Below are positions 23,835 through 34,864 of a stretch of 56,656 nucleotides of DNA, in pieces (within the stretch, counting starts at the first letter, position 1; each line of letters starts with the position of its first letter). The position numbers and the translations under genes are program-made. Source of the DNA: Companilactobacillus halodurans (GTDB lineage Bacteria > Bacillota > Bacilli > Lactobacillales > Lactobacillaceae); assembly GCF_009600985.1 (NCBI RefSeq), contig NZ_VDFP01000016.1, forward strand, positions 1-56,656, written 5' to 3'. The notes below the pieces were generated by a model. The model was not told the origin of the DNA and made no database searches. It was given only the letters and a program-made list of their open reading frames with translations.

Positions 23835-26645
23835 CTAATTCAGAAATTCATTTATATCTTTTTTAATCGAACTCATATCCTCATTGACAATTGGTAGCCC
23901 CTTCGGCAAGGATTCTAGAATCGTTTTGCCGTAACTCTTGGTTAAAATTCGATTGTCTAACATCAAAATCACGCCACGATCGGTTGGTGTTCGAATCAGA
24001 CGTCCTAAACCCTGTCTTAATTGCAAGATAGCATTTGGCAACGAATCAACTTTGAAGATATTCATATCTTGACGCTTAAGGATGTCTTGTTTGATTTTAA
24101 CATCAGGTTGCTCTGGCGATTCAAATGGAATCCTCGTAACGATTAAAATCTCCAAGACTTTCTTAGGAAAATCGACGCCTTCCCAAAATGAGTTAGCTCC
24201 TAATAACACGGAGCGCTGGCCAATGGCAAAACGTTTTTTGATTTTTTCGTTTGAACCAGTGACACCCTGAGCTAAAATCTCCCATTTACCTTTGACGTCA
24301 GTTTCCATCAGACGCTGATAAACTTTACTCAAAGTATTCAATGAATTGAAAAGAATCATTGTTTGATGATCTAGATTATCTAAAACATCAACAATATATT
24401 TTGTGACCATGTCATAATATTCTTCACTATTAAGCGATTGAATATCTGGCAAATCAGCTGGCAAGTAAATTTTGCTGTTTTTGGAAATACTGTTCATATC
24501 CGGCAAAATAACCATTTGATTGATTTGGTTTTGATTCAATTGTGTATCTAAAATAAAGTGCGAGAAATCCTTTTGAATCGTAATAGCCGCTCCGATAGCG
24601 AAGATTTGGCTGAATCGATCAGTCGTTTCATCGATTAAAGTTTGAATATTATACTGACGCCAACTTAACTTCAAAGTTTTAGGGTCATAATAATCGCGCA
24701 TATCGATTTGAATTCCAAATTGGTTATCGGAACTTTGGAGAGCTTGCAACAACTCATCCAGATTTTTGATAACTTTTTCTAGTTTGCTATTTTCAATTGT
24801 TAGATTAGAAATAACTTTTGATAATTCAACGGAAATAAAGTTCTTTTGGAAATTATATTGGTCGAATAATGTTTCAACTCGATTAGAAATCAAAGATAGT
24901 TCAACAATCAAATCGGATAATAACTCAACTAATTTGTTATTATTTTTACCGAATTTATTGCTGCTGTCAAGAATTGAAACGTACTCTTCTCGATCCTTAA
25001 AAGCTACTTTATTTCTGACATAGCGACCAAAAATATTATATTCCAATCGTTCCATCAATTCATCGACTGCTTGAAAATGAATCTCCATGTTTTGCAAGTC
25101 TTGGTAATTCCACAATTGTGTCGTTACTTCGGTAAAGGCATAACGTAAAGTTACCCGGTTTTGATACAAGATATCGCTGATTTTTTTGACATATTCATTC
25201 AATTGTAAGAAATCAATCGTTGGTGAACTGGCAGCACGTAGACTGCCAGCAAAGTGGTTCGCTTCATCGATGACCAAATAAGAATTGTCGCCCCAATACT
25301 TGCTTTCTAAATGACGCGATAAGAAAGCTTGATTGGTGACCAAAATTTTCGATTCTAAATATCGATTTTGTTGATACAACCAAAAGTCATCGTTGCAAAA
25401 AACGGTGTTCTCTTTAGATTCGCCACGGTGTCGAATAATGCTAAACAGCGGACTGTTGTAATTAGTTAAATGTAATTCACTCAAGTCCCCTGTCGTCGTC
25501 ATTGTCAACCAAACGATAATCTTCATCTTCAAAATTGCGGTATGACTATGCAAACGATAATTATCTAGCGCTTCAGAGAAACGGTCTAAGTCAATAAAAT
25601 TGTAACTGCTCTTGACGATTTCAGCATGATAATTATTTCTCGTAACTTGGTTCAATAGTGGAATCGATTGTTCTAAAATTTGTTGCTGCAAAACCTTCGT
25701 TGTTGTAGCAATCACTAATTTTTGATTAGGATTGATCAGATATGACAGTGGCAAAAGATAGCCTAAAGTCTTCCCTGCTCCAGTTGGAGCTTCAATTAAA
25801 TTCCATTTTTTTACTTTGTCACGATGTTGACTTGTTTTATAGATGTTGTCCATTAAATTGGACTGATTGACACGATAGTCTAAGATGCCATCTAATAGTT
25901 CCTTTTTGGCTTCACGCGTTTGCGGATATTTATTAGTGTGATCAATTTGTTCACTAACATGAAAATCCTTTTTACGTAAAATCAAACCATTTCGTTCAAA
26001 AAGATATGCTGGCAACACTTCGGTCCGCGAGTTTTTCTCCCGTTCTTCGAGAATCGTTTTAAAAACTAGATTGGTCTCGCGAATCGTATTCTTGCCAAAC
26101 TTGGCTAACATACGCAGTGTTTCAAGCGGTAACTGTTGAATTCTTTTGAGTAGAACTAAAAACAGTTCGCCGGTAACATGAGCATCGCTGTTAGCACTGT
26201 GTGGATTTTTGTGAACGATGCTTAAATAATGCGTTAAATCTTGTAGTTTATAACTACTAATAGTTGGAAATAAAATCTGCGCTAATTCAACAGTATCGAT
26301 AGCTTTGACATTGAGTTGATTCATTCCGATACGTTTAAGTTCTCGATTTAAAAAGGTCAAATCAAAATTCACGTTATGTGCAATAAAAACTCGATTTTTT
26401 AAAAGTTTAAAAATATCAGGTGCAACTTCTTCAAATGTTGGCGAATCTTTGACATCTTCGTCGCTTAGTCCCGTTAGAGCCGTGATTCTTGCTGGAATGG
26501 GGACTTTTGGATTGATCTTTTGATCATAAAGGTGCGTAATTTCACCATTTTCGATAAGGGCACAGCCGAATTGAATTATACGCCCGTTGTCATGCCAATT
26601 AGAATTGGTAGTTTCCAAATCAACAACAGCGTAAGTATTTTTCAA
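23835..26645 (-). CDS. dinG: DinG-like exonuclease/helicase-family protein
   Basis: About 936 residues joining a DnaQ-type 3'-5' exonuclease to an XPD/DinG-type helicase. ExoI is VVDLETT near residue 10, ExoII AHNVNFDLTFL near 95, and ExoIII HSANSDAHVTGE near 155. The helicase part has Walker A APTGAGKTLGY near 285, DEAN in LVIDEANHF, and motif VI QGLGRLIRTPTDRG near 880. The four Fe-S cysteines of E. coli DinG are absent, as in other Firmicutes, where the protein acts as an exonuclease. A GTG at 26654 is possible, but the TTG at 26645 sits better behind GAGAGGTGA. It lies three codons or less after addA, in the addB-addA-dinG-ypmB operon. Confidence 0.92.
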   Translation of the reverse strand: MKNTYAVVDLETTNSNWHDNGRIIQFGCALIENGEITHLYDQKINPKVPIPARITALTGLSDEDVKDSPTFEEVAPDIFKLLKNRVFIAHNVNFDLTFLNRELKRIGMNQLNVKAIDTVELAQILFPTISSYKLQDLTHYLSIVHKNPHSANSDAHVTGELFLVLLKRIQQLPLETLRMLAKFGKNTIRETNLVFKTILEEREKNSRTEVLPAYLFERNGLILRKKDFHVSEQIDHTNKYPQTREAKKELLDGILDYRVNQSNLMDNIYKTSQHRDKVKKWNLIEAPTGAGKTLGYLLPLSYLINPNQKLVIATTTKVLQQQILEQSIPLLNQVTRNNYHAEIVKSSYNFIDLDRFSEALDNYRLHSHTAILKMKIIVWLTMTTTGDLSELHLTNYNSPLFSIIRHRGESKENTVFCNDDFWLYQQNRYLESKILVTNQAFLSRHLESKYWGDNSYLVIDEANHFAGSLRAASSPTIDFLQLNEYVKKISDILYQNRVTLRYAFTEVTTQLWNYQDLQNMEIHFQAVDELMERLEYNIFGRYVRNKVAFKDREEYVSILDSSNKFGKNNNKLVELLSDLIVELSLISNRVETLFDQYNFQKNFISVELSKVISNLTIENSKLEKVIKNLDELLQALQSSDNQFGIQIDMRDYYDPKTLKLSWRQYNIQTLIDETTDRFSQIFAIGAAITIQKDFSHFILDTQLNQNQINQMVILPDMNSISKNSKIYLPADLPDIQSLNSEEYYDMVTKYIVDVLDNLDHQTMILFNSLNTLSKVYQRLMETDVKGKWEILAQGVTGSNEKIKKRFAIGQRSVLLGANSFWEGVDFPKKVLEILIVTRIPFESPEQPDVKIKQDILKRQDMNIFKVDSLPNAILQLRQGLGRLIRTPTDRGVILMLDNRILTKSYGKTILESLPKGLPIVNEDMSSIKKDINEFLN

Positions 26646-26657
26646 ATCATTCACCTC

Positions 26658-29600
26658 TCATCTTTTAGTTTCCTCTAAATTAACCGCTTGATTAATCTTC
26701 AAGAAATAAAGATATTTACCCACGACGGGTTTAGTTTTAATAGCAGAAATGGCTTCTGCATATAAATTGACTTGCCCAGAATACTTAGAAATAAGTTCAT
26801 GTAAATTTTGACTCGTGACGTTATCGGTCTTGTAGTCAAAAATTACGATTCCCTGGTCTAATTCAATCACTCCATCAATAATACCATGAACTAATATTTT
26901 ATCGTTAGTGGAATCATTATTTGAACTGTTTTTAAACAACTTTTGAGCTGACATCAAGATTGAACAAGTATATTCGCGACTAACATTTTCATGATTTTCG
27001 ACAATTAATTTACCCAAATCGCTTTGATAAAATTTAACAAGACTTTCGCAATCGATTTTATCAGCTAATTCTTTAGTTAACTGCTTCTCATTGACCATTT
27101 GCGCAATCAGACTTTCAAAATCGTTTATTTGCGGCTCCTTTTCAATATCAATTTTTTGCAAGACTAAGTGAGTTGCGCTCCCTATATCAGCTGCTGTAAC
27201 TTGTTTGGTCTTCGTTAAAAAGCTTGGTTTAGCAAACGAACCCAAATTATATCGGGCATCATTATTTTTTTTATCCTGATTAAATAGATTTGTCGACATC
27301 TGTTCATCATCTGGATCAGCGAATAACCCTTTGATCTCTGAAACGGATTGATAGGCTGTAGTATTAACTGCTTCTTGATGTTGATAATCCATATTTAAAA
27401 TATCGTCGACCGATTGCTTAAACAGACTGCTTGGCTCAACGGGAGCTTTTTTAGGAATAATGATTTTTGCTTGATTGTCAACGGCTTTTTCAGTTGAAAT
27501 AAGATGGAAATCAAGCTGACAAGTTGAATCTTCAAAGTGATTCTCATCAACCTCATTTCTATCATCGCCAGATAAAGTACTGATTCCAACTAGATTTTGG
27601 AAACTGTTAGCTTTTAAACGAGCTGATTCATTGATTAAATGACCGTTTGGATGAATATCATCCCAAGTCTTTAATAAATCGTCGGGACTCTTGGTAAAAC
27701 CAAACATAATCAATTTTTGCTTGGCTCTAGTTAAAGCTACATAAAGTAAGCGCATCTCTTCAGAAACGGTTGAAATTTTCTTTTGATTGCTAATGATGCC
27801 ACGCTGCATAGTCCGATATTGCAAACGCGAATCGTTGTCGCTTAAAGTAATCCCGATGCCCTTATGAGCATCAAAAACGGTATTAGCATTAACATCTTGC
27901 ATATTGAATTGCTTAGCCATATCTAAATAGATAACTACTGGAAATTCCAAACCTTTCGAGGCATGAACAGTCATGACCTTAACTGTATCTTCCGTTGCTT
28001 CAATACTGTTAGGTTGTGAAAGGTCCTTATCAAGTTTTTGCATTCGATCAATGAAACCAATGAATTGATGGAGACCTTTATAATTATTTTCTTCATAAGA
28101 ATTGGCTCTTTGGTACAAAGCGTGTAAATTAGCTGCTCTTTGTTTTCCACCAGGCACCCCTGAAACGTACTCCAATAAACCAGTTTCTTGATAAATTTTC
28201 CAAATCAATCGAGCAATACTATTCTTATTAGCAAAGTCACGATAATTGTTCAACTGCATCAAAAATGATTCCAAACTGTTTTTGATATGTTGGTCAGCAT
28301 TTTCAAAATTCAAGTATTCATTCATCGCCGTGAAGTAAGTTTCTCTTTTATCGACTAAACGAATTTTGCTCAACATTTCTTCATCCATACCAACGATTGG
28401 CGAACGTAAAACTGCCACTAGCGGAATATCTTGATAAGGATTATCGATAATATCAAGCATCGACATCATGATTTGCAATTCCGTCGTTTGGAAATAGTTT
28501 TGAGCATCAGTCACCATTATAGGGATATTAGCTTTTGAGAAATACGAAATCAAATCAGTATTGTTTTCCTTAGTTCGCGACAAAATAGCAATATCGGAAT
28601 ATTTCAAAGGGCGAACTTTTTCTTCATCCGTATCAGCTTTAATCTTGCTGTCATAGATTTGGAAATTATTATTCATTAGTTTTTGAATCCGTTTAGCCGC
28701 TTGTGTAATCAGCAATTGACGTTTAGCAGTCTCATCATCTTCATTTTTAATCAGCACATTGAATTCATTAGTCATATCGACTGATTTGGGGAAATTAGTT
28801 CCCACAACCAATTTAGAACTTTCATCATAATCGATATCGCCAATCTTTTGATCAAAGATTCTCGTAAAGATTTGATTAACAAAATCATCGACTGCCACTG
28901 AAGAACGAAAGTTTTTGGACAGTTGAATCAATTCATTGGGATTGTCGTCTTTTTGATATTTGGCATACTTATCCGTAAAGATATAAGGTGCAGCTTGTCT
29001 GAAACCATAAATTGATTGTTTGATGTCCCCGACCATGAAACGATGATTATTTTCACACGACAATAAACTAATGATTTTTTCTTGCATAGCGTTGACATCT
29101 TGGTATTCGTCAATCATTAATTCATGAAATTTATTTTGATAGTATTCTAGAGCAATCTTGTGACCATCGACTTCTCCAGTCAAAATTGCCACTGCTTTAT
29201 GCTCCAAATCATTGAAATCTAAAACATGATTGTTTTGCTTCAAGCGGTCGAATTCTTTAATAAAACTGTGCTCAACTTCAACCAATTTTTCAATCAAGCC
29301 TTGAGCAATCCTCAAAGAATCGTTGACATCAGTTTCTGCTTTAACAAAGTATTCGTCATATAAAGACGTAACTTGTTTCGTTATGTCTGCTCTGATTTTT
29401 GAAGCATCATTTAAGAATGATAAATCCTTGCCTTCTTTATCAGCTTTTTTGATGGTGTCTTTTTTAGCTTTAGGCTTAAAATTAGCCAACAAAGTTCTAA
29501 TTTCATCATAGTTTTTAGTAGGCGATTGTTCTTCTAGAGATAACAGCCACTCATTGATTTCTTGGAACACCTTGAGATAAGAGTTAGCCAGTTCATCTTC

Positions 29601-30317
29601 ATTAGCTAATTCAATCCCGCGAAGGACCTCTTCTCTAATTTGTTCCAGACGAGCTTTCACTTGAGGTAAAAAGTCAGTTTGATAAAATTGCGATTCAGAA
29701 AAAGTTGTTTTGAATTGATAAGCCGTAATTAAATTTTCGAGCCACTCATTAGTATCGGCGTTGGTGATTGCAAAGTCGTATAGCTTGAAAATAATATCTT
29801 TCAAGCCGTCATCGGAACGGTCATTAGTGAAATTATCGGTCAATCGTAAAAAATCAATATCGCCACTACTATAATAACTGTCACGCACATTGTCATAGGC
29901 TTGTTCTTGAATAATGGACTTCTCAGTATCGTCGCTTAGCAACCTAAAATTAGGATCGAGTTCGATAACGTAATAGAATTTTTTGATAACGCTCAAACAA
30001 AAAGCGTGCAATGTACTGATATTTGACATGGGAATATGAAAGATTTGTTTCTGAAGGTGCTGACGCATCTTGGCATCCGTTTCTGAATTCAATTCATCTT
30101 TCAGACTGCTTAAAAGACGGTCCTTCATTTCTTGAGCAGCTGCTTCAGTAAAGGTTGCAACTAATAAATTATCGATATCTTCGCCATCATTTTTAAGCAT
30201 TTCAATGATGCGCTTGATTAAGATAGTCGTTTTCCCGGACCCTGCAGCCGCTGAAACTAAAATATCGTGGCCACGATGATAGATGGCCTTTTTTTGATCT
30301 TCTGTCCACTCAGGCAT
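26658..30317 (-). CDS. addA: RexA/AddA helicase-nuclease subunit
   Basis: About 1219 residues; the UvrD-type helicase plus nuclease of the AddAB (RexAB) enzyme that resects double-strand breaks for RecA. Helicase motifs: AAAGSGKTT (Walker A, near residue 25), MIDEYQD (Walker B), GDIKQSIYGFRQA, KGLEFPVVIYLD and LLYVALTRAKQKL. The C-terminal RecB-like nuclease shows GIIDGVIELD and IFDYKTDN with the catalytic Asp and Lys. The start is taken at 30317 because GGTGA lies upstream; 30329 is an alternative. It overlaps addB by about 8-20 bases. No Chi sequence can be inferred from one window. Confidence 0.95.
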   Translation of the reverse strand: MPEWTEDQKKAIYHRGHDILVSAAAGSGKTTILIKRIIEMLKNDGEDIDNLLVATFTEAAAQEMKDRLLSSLKDELNSETDAKMRQHLQKQIFHIPMSNISTLHAFCLSVIKKFYYVIELDPNFRLLSDDTEKSIIQEQAYDNVRDSYYSSGDIDFLRLTDNFTNDRSDDGLKDIIFKLYDFAITNADTNEWLENLITAYQFKTTFSESQFYQTDFLPQVKARLEQIREEVLRGIELANEDELANSYLKVFQEINEWLLSLEEQSPTKNYDEIRTLLANFKPKAKKDTIKKADKEGKDLSFLNDASKIRADITKQVTSLYDEYFVKAETDVNDSLRIAQGLIEKLVEVEHSFIKEFDRLKQNNHVLDFNDLEHKAVAILTGEVDGHKIALEYYQNKFHELMIDEYQDVNAMQEKIISLLSCENNHRFMVGDIKQSIYGFRQAAPYIFTDKYAKYQKDDNPNELIQLSKNFRSSVAVDDFVNQIFTRIFDQKIGDIDYDESSKLVVGTNFPKSVDMTNEFNVLIKNEDDETAKRQLLITQAAKRIQKLMNNNFQIYDSKIKADTDEEKVRPLKYSDIAILSRTKENNTDLISYFSKANIPIMVTDAQNYFQTTELQIMMSMLDIIDNPYQDIPLVAVLRSPIVGMDEEMLSKIRLVDKRETYFTAMNEYLNFENADQHIKNSLESFLMQLNNYRDFANKNSIARLIWKIYQETGLLEYVSGVPGGKQRAANLHALYQRANSYEENNYKGLHQFIGFIDRMQKLDKDLSQPNSIEATEDTVKVMTVHASKGLEFPVVIYLDMAKQFNMQDVNANTVFDAHKGIGITLSDNDSRLQYRTMQRGIISNQKKISTVSEEMRLLYVALTRAKQKLIMFGFTKSPDDLLKTWDDIHPNGHLINESARLKANSFQNLVGISTLSGDDRNEVDENHFEDSTCQLDFHLISTEKAVDNQAKIIIPKKAPVEPSSLFKQSVDDILNMDYQHQEAVNTTAYQSVSEIKGLFADPDDEQMSTNLFNQDKKNNDARYNLGSFAKPSFLTKTKQVTAADIGSATHLVLQKIDIEKEPQINDFESLIAQMVNEKQLTKELADKIDCESLVKFYQSDLGKLIVENHENVSREYTCSILMSAQKLFKNSSNNDSTNDKILVHGIIDGVIELDQGIVIFDYKTDNVTSQNLHELISKYSGQVNLYAEAISAIKTKPVVGKYLYFLKINQAVNLEETKR

Positions 30318-33300
30318 TATCTTCACCATCCTCTAAAATCGTTTGTATTTCTTTAATAACGTTTTCTTTGTTGTAATTGATTACGTCGTGGTAGTCATTT
30401 TCTGGCAACATTGCATCAAATTCAAAAATTGGTCGATAATCGCTATATTGCAAGCCAGTCGTGGTTTGATAACGATAAGGATTCAATTTCAATTTACCAG
30501 AATAAATCGTTTCTCCTGCTTGTTTAATCAAACGTTTATTGTAGTTTAATATTTTGAATAAATCATCGTCACTGACGACATCTTTATCAGAGGCACTGAC
30601 GACCGGTGATGTTTTGCTTCTCTTGTTAGCTTTTGTTCTGGCATCGACGTCAAAGTTTTCCAATAAATCCTCATCATCAAGCAACAATCCTTGAAGTTTA
30701 AATTGACGCAAAATTTGCGTATCCAGATTATTTAAAGCTGATTTAGTTATCTTAACGAATGGATTACTGATGTGCTCATACAAAGCTCCACCAACTTTTA
30801 AGTTAGAACCCAAATCAGGTAAGTTATTAGTCAAACTTTGAATATAAGTTGGCATTTGCATAGTGATTCCATCTAAAAATTCTGGGAAGTTGAACTTCTT
30901 ATCGCCTGATTTATAATCGATGATTGCTAAATAAGTAATGTCATTTAAAATCATTTCATCAATTCGATCGATTTTTCCACGAACATTGATTTTGTGACCA
31001 CCAGGTATTTCATATGACAAGCCTTTTAAGTCTTGTTCATTGTCGATTCGGCCAAAGGTCACTTCTGAAGCTCTGGGAACGAATTTATTCCGTTTGTACT
31101 GTTGTTTCATGTTCGTAATCAATTGAACTAAGGTACTTTGCAATTTAGAAGCAATATAATTCATCCGAGCTGATGACTTAAAAATTTTATTTTCTGGCAA
31201 TTCAACTTGTTCGGCAAATAAATCAGCAACTAATTGTTTTATCTCTTGGTCATCGAAGTTAGTCAATCGTTGTTGGTGTGCGTTCAGGTATTTGACCAAA
31301 CCATCTAAAACAGCATGGAAAATCGAACCTGTTTGAGCAGGCGTGATTTCAAATAATTGCCTTGGACGTAGCCTTAAGCCATATTGCAAGAAATATTCAT
31401 ATTGATTTTGGTAGAAAGTCTCTAATTGTGAGATTGAGACGTTGATATTTTTGCCATATAAGGCATCGACAGTTTCAATATCCAAATCGTGAGGAATATT
31501 TTGATAATCTAAAGAACTTAAGGCGAAACTCGACTTATCTGGTTCATCGTTTAATAATTGCTGACGAACATATTTCCAGGCATCTGGCAAATCAGTCTGA
31601 TTATCTAAAGCAGAGCGTGACACGCGTATCAAATAATTAAGACTAGAAGCCTTGGACCCCATGTAGCGTAAGATATCATTTTCGTCTGTATCATCAATTG
31701 AAGGATTCAATAAAACTAATTGCTCGTCGAGTCGGAAATGTTCTTTGATTCGTTTAACATAACTAGACAAGTCTTGCTTTTTATTGTCCTCAGTCAAATT
31801 AGGATACGTGAAAACTAGTCTTTGACTTGGAGTTGTAAAGATAATGTCGTGCAAGAAAGGTTCTGAGTTATTGACGGCCTCATCCGATTCTTGGAGATAT
31901 TTGCCATCAGTCAATTCATCATTTAAAAAAACCCGTTCATCGTCAGTTACGATATTGTTGGTAACGGTTGCTGCAGGCATATTGTTGGTTGTAGATCCTA
32001 AGATAAAAGTGATTTTGCGGTCAGTTGGTTGAATCATTCCGATTTCAGAAATACTGACAGCATCTAAAGTTGAAGGAATCTGCGAATAAGTAGCACTTTC
32101 AAACGCTGCATCCAAAATCTCAATAAAATCTTTCGATTGAAATTTGGCGTCACCAAAGACTTCGACATACTCATCTAAAACTTGATTGAAGAGATTGACG
32201 ATTTGTTCCGGCTGATTAGCAAGACTCAAGTTCTTTTGTTCGGTGGCTTGATTTTGCCATTTTAGAAGCGTCTCGAAAACTTGATGTTTATCTAAAAAGC
32301 TGTATAAAAAGCTAGCACTTTCTAAGGAAGTGTGATTGGAGTTGAGGAATTGGTCTAATTCTTGATAAATTTCTTCAATAAAATTCTTGATTACATTGAT
32401 TTGGTCAAAGGCTTCAATCTTGAAACTATCAATTTTTTTATCCAATGTAACGTTCGGCTTGAAATCATCTCCAAGCCAATTACGTTTGGTCGTGCCATTG
32501 GCTAGAATATAGTTTTCCGTTAAATCGACTGCCTGACGGAAGCCTTCGATATCGTCTTGAAATTGTTCTGGCAACAAAAGTTCAGTCCGCAACAAACTAA
32601 TGACGTCATCTTCTTGCATGCCCTTGTTATAAATCGCAAATAGCAAGTCGATGAGACGTTTAAAGGGATGGTTCGCCATCTTTTTTTGTAAATCGATAAA
32701 GTATGGCACTTCATTATTTTCCATGAAGGATTCGACAAAGGAACCATATTCTGATAAATCTCGAGCTAGAATAAGGAAATCTTTGTAACGATAACCTTGC
32801 CGTGCCACCATTTGACGGATATAGGTGCTGACAGCTGAGATTTCAGTTTGCTTATCGGTACATTTCCAGATTTGGACTGAAGTTTGGCTGTCTAATCCGC
32901 TTGCCTTAATATGTCCGCCGTCGCTTGATTGAATCCAATAATCTTCTAATTTTGCTAAATCGGAGCTAATCCTAGGTTGATCAGCAAAATAATTTCGTGT
33001 AATTATTTGTTGAGACTTTGCAAAATTATGCAGTTGTTGATAAGTTGAAGTAGGCCGATAAAAAAATTCTGATATATCGTTTGGTTCCAAAATAGGTTTT
33101 TCTAATACTAAAGAAATATTTAAATTGGCACTATTTAATAGCATCGTTTTAACTAAATTCATTTCCGTAGCGGTAAAAGTTGAAAAACCTTCTAAATAAA
33201 AATGATACTGTGATGTTTTGATTTTTTGATTTAAAAAATCGGCTAATGAATTTAGCTGAAAGTCATTCGTATTATAATTTTGAATTTTTTGAAGATAATC

Positions 33301-33810
33301 TGTATAAATTAGGTTTAATTCTTTGATTTTGTCAGCAAAGATGCCATCGCCATTTTTATCCAGAACTTCAGCAATGTCGTCAGGTTGGACTTGTCCATTT
33401 AAGAACTCGTCAAATTGAGAGATCATTTGGTCAATAAAACCGGGTTTGTCGACCATGCCTCGAAATATCTTCAAATCCGACTTGTGTGATTGGATAATTT
33501 CTTTCAACAGCATAGCTGCTTTAGTTTGCGTTAAGGTTGCTAAATTATAATCGCTGTTGCTACGTAAGAAATACCAAGCTAAACGTGAAAAGGAAAATGT
33601 CTGGACGTTATGAGTTGCTGTCACTTCGTCTTTGTCGTCGCCTTTTACAAAATGTTTAAGAATATTGATTTCTGACTCAAACTTAATGTGGTTAGGTACT
33701 AAAAAGAAGAATTGTCCGTTTTTATCTTTTTGATAATCTGAATCGAACAACTCCATCATTTTTTGATGATGATCAAATTGGATCTTTCCTAATACAAAAT
33801 TTAATGTCAT
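30310..33810 (-). CDS. addB: RexB/AddB nuclease-helicase-like subunit
   Basis: 1166 residues; partner of AddA. The N-terminal helicase-like part is inactive in this family and in AddB of Bacillus recognises Chi. The C-terminal nuclease has AIIDYKSGDKKF with Asp and Lys of the active site and TYIQSL after it. In Bacillus AddB a four-cysteine iron-sulfur staple closes the nuclease domain; here the final segment (NPYRYQTTTGLQYSDYRPIF) has no Cys at the matching places, the RexB type of Lactobacillales. It is the first gene of a minus-strand operon with addA, dinG and ypmB. GGGTGAAG lies before the ATG. Confidence 0.93.
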   Translation of the reverse strand: MTLNFVLGKIQFDHHQKMMELFDSDYQKDKNGQFFFLVPNHIKFESEINILKHFVKGDDKDEVTATHNVQTFSFSRLAWYFLRSNSDYNLATLTQTKAAMLLKEIIQSHKSDLKIFRGMVDKPGFIDQMISQFDEFLNGQVQPDDIAEVLDKNGDGIFADKIKELNLIYTDYLQKIQNYNTNDFQLNSLADFLNQKIKTSQYHFYLEGFSTFTATEMNLVKTMLLNSANLNISLVLEKPILEPNDISEFFYRPTSTYQQLHNFAKSQQIITRNYFADQPRISSDLAKLEDYWIQSSDGGHIKASGLDSQTSVQIWKCTDKQTEISAVSTYIRQMVARQGYRYKDFLILARDLSEYGSFVESFMENNEVPYFIDLQKKMANHPFKRLIDLLFAIYNKGMQEDDVISLLRTELLLPEQFQDDIEGFRQAVDLTENYILANGTTKRNWLGDDFKPNVTLDKKIDSFKIEAFDQINVIKNFIEEIYQELDQFLNSNHTSLESASFLYSFLDKHQVFETLLKWQNQATEQKNLSLANQPEQIVNLFNQVLDEYVEVFGDAKFQSKDFIEILDAAFESATYSQIPSTLDAVSISEIGMIQPTDRKITFILGSTTNNMPAATVTNNIVTDDERVFLNDELTDGKYLQESDEAVNNSEPFLHDIIFTTPSQRLVFTYPNLTEDNKKQDLSSYVKRIKEHFRLDEQLVLLNPSIDDTDENDILRYMGSKASSLNYLIRVSRSALDNQTDLPDAWKYVRQQLLNDEPDKSSFALSSLDYQNIPHDLDIETVDALYGKNINVSISQLETFYQNQYEYFLQYGLRLRPRQLFEITPAQTGSIFHAVLDGLVKYLNAHQQRLTNFDDQEIKQLVADLFAEQVELPENKIFKSSARMNYIASKLQSTLVQLITNMKQQYKRNKFVPRASEVTFGRIDNEQDLKGLSYEIPGGHKINVRGKIDRIDEMILNDITYLAIIDYKSGDKKFNFPEFLDGITMQMPTYIQSLTNNLPDLGSNLKVGGALYEHISNPFVKITKSALNNLDTQILRQFKLQGLLLDDEDLLENFDVDARTKANKRSKTSPVVSASDKDVVSDDDLFKILNYNKRLIKQAGETIYSGKLKLNPYRYQTTTGLQYSDYRPIFEFDAMLPENDYHDVINYNKENVIKEIQTILEDGEDNA

Positions 33811-33913
33811 TTTTCTTCACCCGCAAAAATTCTATCATAGTTTGATGGTCATAAAGTGGAAATCCTTACAATAGATGTATAAAATATAGTCTTAGAGAAA
33901 CTGAGGTGAGCAT

Positions 33914-34864
33914 GTGCTTAAAGGAATAGGAAAAAGTCACGGCAAAACTATTATTATGGGAGAACATGCGGTAGTTTATGGCTACCCTGCATTTGCCATT
34001 CCCCTACTTAGTACGCCTGTAATCGTAAAAATAAAACAGAGTAAAGAAAACTCATTGATTTCCAAGTATTATGCTGGAAAAATCGAGCAAATACCTGATT
34101 CTTTAGCAGGAGTAAAATATTTGATCAACCTGCTCAATTCGCATTTAAATCAGGAGAAGGTCAATTACACGATAAGTATCGACAGTGGCCTGCCTATTGA
34201 ACGCGGGATGGGGTCGTCAGCTGCTATTGCTGCAGCAATTACTCGCGCCTTCTTTGATTTCTTCAATCAAGAACTGACTCATGAGAAATTATTAGATTAT
34301 GTCAATAAGTCAGAAACTGTCACCCATGGCAAAGCTAGTGGTTTAGATGCTTTAACAGTTTGTTCAGAATATCCCATTAAATTCAGTAAAAATGAAGCAC
34401 CAAAAGCTTTTAGCTTTAATTCTGAAGGCTTTATCGTCATCGCTGATTCAGGGGTCAAAGGCAAAACTAAGGAAACGGTCGCTGATGTGAGAAAAATGTA
34501 TGAAGCAGACCAAGCAAAAACTGGCGCTTATTTGAAACAATTAGGTGACTATGCAGCAGAAGCTACCCAGCTTTTGATTAAGGGCAATCTTAAAAAACTT
34601 GGTCTAACTTTCACATTAGCTAATGAAGCTTTAACTAAATTGAATCTATCGATTCCTAAAACTGATAAATTGATTGAAGCTGCTAACCACGCTGGAGCCC
34701 TTGGAAGTAAAATCACCGGTGGCGGTCGTGGAGGCTGTATTATTTGTTTGGCCCACAACTTAACTAACGCTCAGATGATTCAAAAGGCTTTAACTAAAGC
34801 TGGCGCAGAACAAACTTGGATTCAGCCACTCTCAATTTATGCGGAGGATTCAGACATTGACTAG
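33914..34864 (+). CDS. mvk: Mevalonate kinase
   Basis: A 316-residue GHMP kinase that phosphorylates mevalonate to 5-phosphomevalonate. GKTIIMGEHAVVYGYPA near the start and the ATP-binding PIERGMGSSAAIAAA near residue 100 are diagnostic, with KITGGGRGG near 275. It starts with GTG at 33914, five bases after GAGGTGA; the out-of-frame ATG at 33912 leads to a stop. First gene of the mvk-mvaD-pmk-fni operon, divergent from addB. Confidence 0.94.
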   Translation: MLKGIGKSHGKTIIMGEHAVVYGYPAFAIPLLSTPVIVKIKQSKENSLISKYYAGKIEQIPDSLAGVKYLINLLNSHLNQEKVNYTISIDSGLPIERGMGSSAAIAAAITRAFFDFFNQELTHEKLLDYVNKSETVTHGKASGLDALTVCSEYPIKFSKNEAPKAFSFNSEGFIVIADSGVKGKTKETVADVRKMYEADQAKTGAYLKQLGDYAAEATQLLIKGNLKKLGLTFTLANEALTKLNLSIPKTDKLIEAANHAGALGSKITGGGRGGCIICLAHNLTNAQMIQKALTKAGAEQTWIQPLSIYAEDSDID

